Below are positions 55,801-64,000 of a DNA stretch of 64,000 nucleotides, one piece after another (position 1 is the first letter of the stretch; every line of letters starts with the position of its first letter). The notes below the pieces were generated by a model that worked only from the letters and a program-made list of their open reading frames with translations, was not told the DNA's origin and did no database searches. Source of the stretch: Talinum fruticosum (lineage: Eukaryota; Streptophyta; Magnoliopsida; Caryophyllales; Talinaceae); NCBI GenBank assembly GCA_021018815.1, contig JAITYX010000003.1:8988501-9052500 (forward strand), written 5' to 3'. The position numbers and the translations under genes are program-made.

Positions 55801-56423
55801 TGTGCCTTACAAATTGTGTTTTTTTAAATAAAACCCTATATCCTTAATAATATAAAAATTTAATTAGTAACTATGGTATCACATAGCAAACAGAATATAT
55901 TTATATTGAGTTTGATTTATGGGCGGTATGGTTGAGATTAATAATCTATATAATGTAGAAACTAGAGGAGCGTTAAAGTCAAACACCAAATAAGTTTAGT
56001 TAATAGTTAAAATTTATTAACTAAGTTCAATAATTTTACTAAGTATGGCGGGCCTATAGTCATAAAAAATACAATATTTATGATATAAATAGTATATTTT
56101 GATAAGTGATAGCTGCGAAGTCTTTATAAGGAGTTACAAATATTAAAGTAAATATTTTCTCCAAAAAGCTCCATAAGTTAAAAATTTTACATTTTCTATC
56201 CATTTTGGGTTTACAGTTGAGAATCCAAAAGATTCGTGGCTATATTTGAAATAAAAAAGGACCAAAAATTAGTTATATCAAAATACAAGACATTTGAAAA
56301 TTAATTTTTTAGAACATGGGACTTGAAAATTAATTACTATAAAATAAAAGGTACCTAAAAGTTGCAAATTGAGGCTGATGACTATTTGCACCCAATGTTC
56401 TTGGTTTCATTAGCCACTTTTGT
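55801..56423. other. AT-rich DNA, nothing recognised
   Basis: Low-complexity A/T-rich sequence without an open frame or repeat border. Confidence 0.5.
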
Positions 56424-57500
56424 GACGTTTGGTTGGATCTAATGTAATATGGGTGTAAGGTAATTAATTATGTAATGTAATTAGATATGCAATGTAATGG
56501 GACAACAATTACATTATCATGTTTGGTTATATAAAAAGTGTAATGTAATCACAATGGTAATGGATTATTTCAATGACAAAAGTTAGTAATTAAATTATTG
56601 TAATGGAGATAAATGCTATCTAAATAAAAATTTGAGTTACATATTTAGTTTTGAGCTTTTAAAAAGGTATTTTCTATCAAATAATCAAATTTTATTGCAA
56701 ATATAAACTATATTATTCTAATAACAATAAATATAGTAATAAAGATAAATGTTATCCACAAAAAATATTTTAAATTCAAAATCATATTTGAGATTTTTTT
56801 AATCTTTTATATCATATTTTCTAATTTTAAATTTTTTTTTCTGGCAAAAAAATCAATTGGCTTATTCTATTGGTAATAAATGTTTGTTGTAGTGAGGATA
56901 TAACAAAATTTTAAACTCTAAATTTATATTTGAGCTTTTTTAATCTCTTCTATCATATAATTAAGTTTTAAATTTTTTTTCATGGATAAAAAATACAAAC
57001 TAAAATTATTTTATTTATGATAAATATTTATTGAATTAAAGATAAGTGTTAACAAGTAAAAAAAATGATCTAAAAATTTTAATTTAACCTTCTTTTATCT
57101 TTTTAATTGAATACTTAAATTTTAAATCCAAAATATTAAAGTTAAAATTTTCTCTTAATGACTTAATGATTATATCATATATTAAGATAATATAAAAAAA
57201 ATTAAGTTTCTTATCAAATAGATAAAGTTTTTGCTTGCCAATGAAGAGAGAGAAAATGGATATGGAATTGAGAGGGGGGATAGAGAGAATTATTGGAAGT
57301 GTGTTAAAATTTGATCACAAAGATGGATGTAATCATGATTGTTTAGTATATGTTCAAGTAATTGTAATTGCATAGATAGAGGTTAATGTGATTACAATGT
57401 AATTTTGATTGCATTACAAAGTTGTAACCAAACATGGTAATGTAATCAACATTGCCAATTTGATTGCATTACCACTTTGATTACATCCAGCCAAACAAGC
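56424..57500. mobile_element. Non-autonomous DNA element with diverged inverted ends, TGTAAT-rich
   Basis: Left end GACGTTTGGTTGGATCTAAT. Right end, inverse, GCTTGTTTGGCTGGATGTAA. Both ends continue with repeated TGTAATGTAAT and TTACATTA words (left to about 56600, right from about 57330), and the middle is A/T-rich with no protein. Size and structure suit a MITE-like non-autonomous element. The superfamily and target duplication could not be set. Confidence 0.5.
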
Positions 57501-57539
57501 CCTTTGTTTTAACATGTTTCTCCATTTTGTAATCAGTTT

Positions 57540-58480
57540 TATTGTTCATACCCTATCCGTATCATTGTGCTATAGAATTTCTATTAAATACCACTATTAA
57601 GTGTTTATTTTTTTTTCCATTAGTCATAATCTTGTGACTAATTTCATACAATTTTCCAAGTCATTGAAATACCATTCATCATTATCTTCGAATTTGTTTT
57701 AGAATGCATCTTGATTAGTCCTAAATTTAGATGAATGACTTTAACTCAAAATGAGTTAAGGGGTCTGTTTCATACATGAGTCTTCATTCTCTCCTTTTTG
57801 ATGAAAGACATTCATTCTAAAATAACAACTTAGAGAAATTCATCAAGTAGTAGCAATCAAAATTAATTTTGAATATTAGAGCAAAATAAATGCAATTACG
57901 AGTATAAGAGCAATTCGAGTGTTAGAGAAAAACGTAAATGCAAAATTCAAAATAATTTTACTTCTCAAAATACTAAAAATTTAAATAAATGTAAATGCAA
58001 AATTTAAATAAGTGTGAGTGTCGGAGCAATAATGATATAATCAAAGTAATAATATAGACTATGTATCAAAACAACTTTGCATTAGAGAAATGAGAATTTC
58101 ATTCATTCAAGAACACATCTACATAGAAGGAAAAAATAAAAATAACACACAAAAAAATAAAATTAGTTGCTCCTCCTAAACTAGTGAACTCTCCCTATGT
58201 TCACCAAAAACTAAAAATATTCTTTACTCCCTATACATTTCACCAAAATAAACAAAAAGAATAAGAAAATGTTGAACAAAGAGAAAGAAAAAATAATAAA
58301 GGGAAAAGGTTCGAGATGAAGCGGCTTTCGGGGAGTATGAGTTCGTTTGCCACGAACTATCTATAAGAACCAGCAGCCCCCGCCTCCTTCGTAGGGGCGG
58401 CACACTGGACCGAAGTTTCCCACAAAACATCAGCTCTCGTTTATTTTTTAAGATTATTTTGAAAATGGATTTTTGAAAGT
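57540..58480 (-). mobile_element. SIRE-like copia 3' end fragment
   Basis: On the minus strand CATCAAAAAGGAGAGAATG (57785-57805) resembles the polypurine tract of SIRE-type elements. The flanking layout parallels 27300-28210: a purine-rich internal stretch with repeated GAGCA(A/T) words and a GC-rich block (58300-58450 here, 27930-28200 there). The frame at 58484-58224 has no recognisable product. Confidence 0.35.
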
Positions 58481-59915
58481 TCATTTGGAAAGTGGGGTGC
58501 GCCTCTTATTAAGATTGCCGATTTTCGTAACTTGACTTTTACAACGGTTTAAGTGAAATGGTGATTGGCGATTTCATTAACCATTTGTTTTAGAAATTAA
58601 TTTTAAGAAGTCTCGGGATATTATTTCATAATTTAAGAAAATGAAAAAATAAAATTCACTTTCTACCATAAGGCTTCTAGGCCAAAGATAAAACCGGTAT
58701 GGACTAAGAGCCAACCTGGTTATCAGCCAAGCACCAGCAAGAGCTAGCGCTAACCGGTGACCACCGGGGCTGAGAAATTGGTCTAATTCCTATAGCCCCA
58801 ACTGTCGGAAAATAATTTGAGTTTCAAATAAAAAATACTGAGAAGAAATTAGAAGAAATGAAAGCAAAAAGAGAGAGTCACCGAGTTAATTTTAGAGAGG
58901 TAAAAAACACAAAAGTAAAAAGAATACTCTTCCAATCTTAGTATGGGAAAACTAAGCTTGAATGAGGTTTTAAAAAAGTGACTCCACAATCCAAAACCGA
59001 GAATCTAGTATTCAGGGGTGAAGGTACAAAATGAATAGATAAGCTCTTCATTTTTCCTGTCAAAAGATGACCTTTACTAGTTTAATTTGTGAATTAAAAA
59101 ATGTGTTTATCAATCAAGCATATAACATGTGAAGTGCGAAAATTAAATCAACCAAAGCATGCTAGGAAACTAGTAAATAAATAGGTAGGAAAGCGATAAA
59201 GGAAACTGAAAACGAAAGCAAAGGGAAAGAAAAGTTATAGCGTGCGAAGAGGAATTTAAGAGTGATTACATCTTCAATCCACAATGTGAAAAGCATTAAA
59301 AAACATACATAAATAAATACTGTAAGAAGACCTAAAAGTGGATCTGGTGTCCTCGGGTTGTACCACCTGTTATATTGGATCACAAATAGAGTCGAGCGAG
59401 TGTAATGGCAGAGTAATGAGCTCAAAAGGAGGACTAAAAAGGCTATTTGTGAAGTTTGAGAATTGGGAAATGTGTGTGGTGGTGTAAAAAATGGAGAGAG
59501 TAGAGAGTGAAAAAGAGTAATAAGAGTATTTTCAGCTTAGGGGGTTTACTAATTGAAGATTGAGCAGCCAAAAATGAGGGAGTAGCCCCTATTATAGAAC
59601 TTTTTAGGTCACAAAATTAACCTCGAAACTCTTCATCCGTAGGAAATTAGTAGAGCCGGGCGCAAATTTTCCGGCGAGGCTAAAAGAACTAGATCGGACA
59701 AAATCTGGAAAATCCCACTGGGAGCTAAGAAGACTAGTCGTGGTCTTATACGACGTCGTACAAACATCTTGGGTTCCTTGCCTTTATTAGGCGTTGGGGA
59801 CCAAACACCGTGTTTTGGCAGTTTGAGACTAAAAACGCAATGCCTGGTGAAAAACAGTTTCAGTACGGACTTAACAACATCGTAGGGACATTTTAGTTCC
59901 ATGTTACGCTGGAAC
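58481..59915 (-). repeat. LTR-like or intergenic DNA with a minus-strand TATA box
   Basis: No gene is recognised. Reading minus, GTTCTATAATAGGGGCTACTCC (about 59590-59605) is a TATA-like box followed by GA/CT-rich leader-like sequence, as in retrotransposon LTRs. The matching partner is not in the window. Minus frames at 59162-59932 show no known domain. Confidence 0.3.
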
Positions 59916-61365
59916 GCTGGTGATAAATGCAATGAAATGCATTAGTTTCTTAGGCATTTTAATGATTTTCTTTGGGAAATTCGAGTTAATTGGAGTGTGT
60001 TTATGCTCCATTTTCGGTTTTACGCTTGTGTTTTGGTGTTTTGAGATGATTGTACAAATTTGATCACCAATACCAAGTATTCCCAATACTAGTGAGCGTT
60101 TTAAGCATTAAGAAGACCAACACGCTCTAACCTTGCAGTCAAAACAGCCATTCCCCTTGTTTCCTTAATGATTGCACTTCTAGAAACCAACACGGGCCAC
60201 CCCGTTTCCATTGATATGGCCCGTGTTGGAGGTGAGCTTGCCCAAGAGCCTTTGGATCGAGGACGGGTTGGCCGTGTCAGCGGATACGACACGTTGTTAG
60301 TGTTGCCATCGAGTTTTGATGATGCAGTAGCCAACACCGGCAGCCCGTGTCGGCGGACATGGCCGTTGTTGGACGTAAATTCTGCTGAGACGCTTCGGTT
60401 TTGACGGTTTTGGTCTTTGATTACCTTATAATTTCGGATTGAAGTCGATTTTCGTCGAGATTGAGAGCATCCATCTAGCATTCGTCCTCCATTATTCATC
60501 CATTACCATTTTCATACCTTTCTCCACATCAAACCAAAAACATTTGAAGATTGAAGAAGAAGTTTGAAGCAATTTGAGGAATTCGGTTCGAAGTCGAGAT
60601 ATTCAAGCGGAGTTCTTGAAGGGCATCAACTTACTTCTTCGTGTTTACTATTTGAGGTTTGATTTCCATGTATTGGATTTTTATTAAGCTTTCAATAATT
60701 ATATGTGAGTAGTTTAGTTTTTCTAGGGATTTGTAATCCGAAACAATGAAGTTTTATTAGGCTTTTATAATTTGTGCTTGAATTCCGATTTAGATCAATA
60801 CAAGTTTGTGTGTATCATGTTCATGAGTGTTTTGAAGGCCTAGAATACTTGTGTTTAGACATTAATCTATCATGTACTAAAAAATGAAATAGAATAATTT
60901 GATAACTGATCATTCTACCTAGTTTATGAAATTTGAGAAAAGAATAGTAAATTAGGGGATCACTTTGATAATTGGAAATCTTTAACTTTGATTAACTTGA
61001 AAAGCATACGAAAGTTATTTTTAGGTTAATTAGAGCAATTCTATTTAGCATCGAAAGAGCGAGTAGACTTATGTGATTATCGATCCTTGATTCAATTAAA
61101 AGAATGATTGCACAAATTATGTCTTAATAATCAAACTCATTGCGTTAGGAAATCAAATCCCTAGATATTTTTATCCATTGATTAAATCTTTAATTAGTTT
61201 TCTTGATTTTAGTTTTAGAATTATATTAGAGAAAGAACCAACTCCAAAAATCTGATTTGCTTAGCAATTGAGTAGAGGGCCGGTTTAGCGCGTTGCTAGA
61301 CCAAGTCCTTGTGGGATCGACTTTGACTAGCTACAAGTCATACACCATGCACTTACAGCCTGTCA
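59916..61365 (+). repeat. 5' LTR of the Athila-like element
   Basis: Ends CAGCCTGTCA just before the primer site. Contains GGCCGTGTCAGCGGATACGA and related CCGTG words (60190-60370) and, 50 bp before the end, CCTTGTGGGATCGACTTTG, the same block as in the other Athila-type LTRs here. The start is a guess (TGATAAATGC near 59920). Confidence 0.6.
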
Positions 61366-61371
61366 AGTTTT

Positions 61372-61390
61372 TGGCGCCGTTGCTTGGGGA
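61372..61390 (+). other. Primer binding site (tRNA-Asp type)
   Basis: TGGCGCCGTTGCTTGGGGA lies 6 bp after the LTR. Athila/Tat elements use TGGCGCCGTTGCCGGGGA, complementary to tRNA-Asp; two bases differ here. Confidence 0.85.
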
Positions 61391-61524
61391 CTCTATCTTT
61401 AGTAGCCATTAGACGAATACTCTCAAATTGACTAAGTGTTTTATTTTCGTTTTCCGTTTTGATTGCTTTGGTACTTTTGTTTTTGTTCTTGTTAGGTTTT
61501 CTCTCCTTAAATGCGAAAAGCTGA

Positions 61525-63090
61525 TTGTTCGAGTTTGATCCAGAAATCGAGGGAACTTTTTGCTCTAGACAAAAGAAGAAAAGGCTAGAAAAGGCTAGGA
61601 AGAAACAAGAAGAAAACTCTAAGCAAAAGGCGAAGATGGTTGATGAACAAAGAAGAACTTTTCGGCAATATGTGACACCCAATGTCACTAGTCCACCAAT
61701 AGCCATCAATGTTCCTAATGTGGGGCCAATGACTTTGACCTAAAGAATTCCCTCAACAACTTCGCGAGAGCCACTCCTTTCCATGGGCTCCCCAATAAAC
61801 ACCCCAACCAGCACCTCCATATTTTTCGCCAAGCATGTGACACTTTCAAGGCGAACGGGGCTTTACCGGATGCAATCAAGCTGTGATTGTTTCAGTTCTC
61901 ACTTGAAGGAAGGGCATGGGAGTGAATAGAATCTCTTTAGGTGAACTCCATAAGCACCATTGATCAACTTGCAAGTGCTTTCTTAGCGAAATACTTCCCA
62001 CCAAGCAAGTTGACCGGTTTGAGGAACTAGATTTCTACCTTCGTCTAAGAGCTGGATGAGACAATTTATGAAGCTTGGGAGAGGTTCAAGGATATCCTTT
62101 GCTAATGCCCATAATATGGATTTTAGCCGTGGGTCCCCATTCAAGATTTCTACAATGGGGTTGATGATCACTGAGAGCTACCATCCTTGCGGTGGCTGGA
62201 GGGAACATCATGAGCAAGTCCGTTGAAGAGCTCCACACCTTGACTGAGCAGATGAAACTAAACAAATTTCAATGGTCTAAGCCCCATTCCAAGAGCACGA
62301 GAGGTAAGCTCGATATTGATGTAGTTTCTGTCTTTTCTCCTAAGATAGATGCTATAATTAAAAAAATGGACCGTTTAAATGTGAATGTTGCTCCTCCCCT
62401 TCCATGTGCTTCTTACAATTCTTATGAGCAGGAGACTTTGTTTTATCTTGTGTGTATGGCTAATAGTGAACTTACTTGACCAAGCCAATTTTATTGGCGG
62501 ACCGAACCCAAGGCCAAACTTTGACTGCTTCTCCAATTTTTATAACCCGGGATTGAGGTATCACCCTAATTTTTCTGATCGGAACAACAATCCCATGGGT
62601 CCATAACAAGTCCCAAGACGACCCGCCCCTGGATTCCAAAGACCTACCCAACCACAAGTGCCCCAAAAGTCTAACTTAGAGGTCATGATGGAAAGCATGT
62701 TTTTGGTTGAACAAAAGCAAGATGAGATTATCAAGAAATTGGCTTCAAAAGTTAAAATCTTAGCAACTCATTGCTTGAAACTCAAATTGCTAGTCAAGCA
62801 AGCTCTTCCTCTAGCCCTTAGGGTAAGCTTCCTAGCCAACCGGTGCCTAACACTAAGGACCAATATAATGCCATAACTTTAAGAAGTGGGACACAATTGG
62901 CGAGGCCTAAGGGTGCTAGTAGTGAGCATGTGGTCATTGAGGTGCAAAATGAAAATGTTGTTGAGAATGATGTGAGTGATTTGCATGATGTTGTGAATGA
63001 GGAGGTGTCTTTACCATCCAAAGAGTCTTTAGTAGATGTTGTTGTGCAGAATGAGAATGAGACTCCTAATGACCAATCAAAAATTCCCTA
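61525..63090 (+). pseudogene. Athila gag remnant
   Basis: The frame begins with a Lys/Gln-rich segment (61560-61640), then in shifted frames CDTFKANG and a FLAKYFPPSK block, then IYEAWERFKDIL and FYNGV (61850-62165), the conserved core of Athila gag. Next NIMSKSVEELHTLTEQM (62200-62250), a Pro/Asn-rich part with NPGLRYHPNFSDRNNN (62535-62590), and NAITLRSGTQLARPKG (62868-62915), the standard segment before the protease. At least six stops or frame changes. Confidence 0.75.
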
Positions 63091-63096
63091 AAGGAT

Positions 63097-63660
63097 ATGT
63101 ACTCCACGTTGGGTAAGACTAAAAATGATAAACAATTTGGAAAGTTTTTAGAGGTCCTTAAGAAGCTTTACATTAATATTCCCTTCACCGATGCCTTGTC
63201 TCAAGTGCCTTCTTATGCTAAGTTCTTGAAAGAAATTACGTCGAACAAAAGAAAGCTAGAAGAGCATGAGACCGTAGCTTTGATCGAATAGTGTAGTGCG
63301 ATCTCGCAAAACAAGTTTTCCCCTAAGCCTAAGGACCCCAGTAGTTTCACTATTCCTTGTGAGGTAGGAAAGATTTCCATAGACCGAGCTTTGTGTAATT
63401 TGGGCTCAAGTGTGAGCCTAATGCCCCTCTCCTTGCCGTAAAAACTTGGTATGGGTGAGCGAAAACCCACTACCATTTCCCTCTAGTTGGCCGATCGTTC
63501 GGTCAAGTTTCCCATTGGAGTATTAGAGGATGTTCCCATTAAGTTAGGAGGTTTCTTCGTACCTGTTGACTTTGTAATTGTTGAGATGGAGGAAGACACC
63601 CATACCCCCATTATTCTTAGGAGGCCTTTCATGGCAATTGCTTGGGTGTTGCATTGATGG
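63097..63660 (+). pseudogene. Athila retropepsin remnant
   Basis: KQFGKFLEVLKKLYINIPFTDALSQVPSYAKFLKEI, then FTIPCEVGKISIDRALCNLGSSVSLMPLSL, KLGMGERKPTTISL, LADRSVKFPIGVLEDV and IILRRPFMAIA. The order is that of the Athila aspartic protease. The catalytic Asp of DLGAS is Asn here (NLGSS) and the flap motif ILGRPF is ILRRPF, so the enzyme would be dead even without the stops at 63290, 63440 and 63486. Confidence 0.8.
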
Positions 63661-64000
63661 GAGAATTTCCTTTTGTATGGGAGATAAAAGAGTTGAGTTT
63701 AATTTATTTAAAGCAACTAAATTCCCTTCATTTATTGATGATTGTTTTAGAGTGGATATTATTGATTCAATTTTAAGGAAAGATAGTACTAACTTGAGCT
63801 CTAACGATCCTCTTGAGTTTTGCTTGTTGAATAAGAGCACAACTAGGGATATTGATCCCGAAGTTGCCATTTGTGCTCAACTCTTGGAGGCATCCCCAAA
63901 AATCGCACCAAAGCTGGAAAAGGTGGAGAAGTTATTGAATGGAGGAAAATGTGAGCCAACCATTGATGGGAATGAAGCCCCAAAGGTGGAATTGAAACCT
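63661..64000 (+). pseudogene. Athila protease-to-RT linker, cut by the window edge
   Basis: Continuous frame with FNLFKATKFPSFIDDCFRVD.. and ending KVELKP at the edge, the motif that immediately precedes reverse transcriptase in Athila pol. The RT should lie just beyond position 64000. Confidence 0.7.

Larger units (their letters stand above)
59916..64000 (+). mobile_element. Athila-like Ty3/gypsy element, 5' half, continues past the window
   Basis: 5' LTR (about 59.9 kb to 61365), tRNA-Asp primer site, gag (61525-63090) and protease (63097-63660) on the plus strand. The linker to reverse transcriptase runs to the edge. The order and the primer type are diagnostic of Athila/Tat elements. The left LTR border is uncertain by a few hundred bases. 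Stops and frameshifts show it is inactive. Confidence 0.75.

Noticed and set aside
1..64000. A coordinated, undescribed gene system such as a biosynthetic or defence cluster
   Set aside because: Apart from one thaumatin-like gene, recognisable proteins are all broken transposon genes; no set of intact neighbouring genes exists.

Overview
This is nuclear DNA from a flowering plant. It is AT-rich and has long non-coding stretches, GT-AG introns, a thaumatin-like (PR-5) defence gene, and plant-type transposable elements: CACTA elements with Ptta/En-Spm genes, Athila and Tekay-like Ty3/gypsy elements, Mutator-like foldback DNA and L1-type LINEs. There is no operon structure and no CRISPR array. 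The species cannot be named from the sequence.

Region 1 (1-10.5 kb) is gene-bearing or intergenic. It holds a CT microsatellite, a cluster of GGCCCA promoter motifs next to a doubtful small ORF, the thaumatin-like gene on the minus strand (two exons at 3333-4229, with two apparent one-base frameshifts in runs of five G), two degenerate CGGGTT-rich elements, and a possible spliced but non-coding transcription unit near 6.7-8.3 kb.

Region 2 (10-41.5 kb) is a deep nest of transposons. A minus-strand LINE is split into pieces at 9.9-10.55 kb and 41.2-41.5 kb. Between them lies a Tekay-like Ty3/gypsy element on the minus strand (14532-41168, LTRs about 2.5 kb). Its 3' LTR was cut by a CACTA element (16289-33262). 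The CACTA itself received an Athila-like element (17139-22456, GCTTA target duplication) and a second LTR insertion (24631-32266), which splits its Ptta-type gene. The second insertion in turn holds SIRE/copia-like DNA and the 3' part of another CACTA. A 3.75 kb foldback Mutator-like element with a tRNA-like sequence in each arm (10560-14313) sits beside an inverted copy of the Tekay LTR end.

Region 3 (42.3-52 kb) is a gag-only, non-autonomous Ty3/gypsy element on the minus strand. It has 0.42 kb LTRs, an initiator-Met tRNA primer site and a polypurine tract. It is loaded with two related non-autonomous CACTA elements and an Athila-type LTR. The larger CACTA (47132-51465) carries three long inverted repeats, two of which are tandem copies of one another.

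Region 4 (52-64 kb) holds a decayed LINE on the minus strand with a tandem internal duplication, a terminal-inverted-repeat element built on TGTAAT motifs, copia-like debris, and the 5' half of an Athila-like element on the plus strand (LTR, tRNA-Asp primer site, gag, protease) that runs off the right edge. Almost every transposon gene here is broken by stops, frameshifts or deletions. The thaumatin-like gene is the only host gene I can name with confidence.
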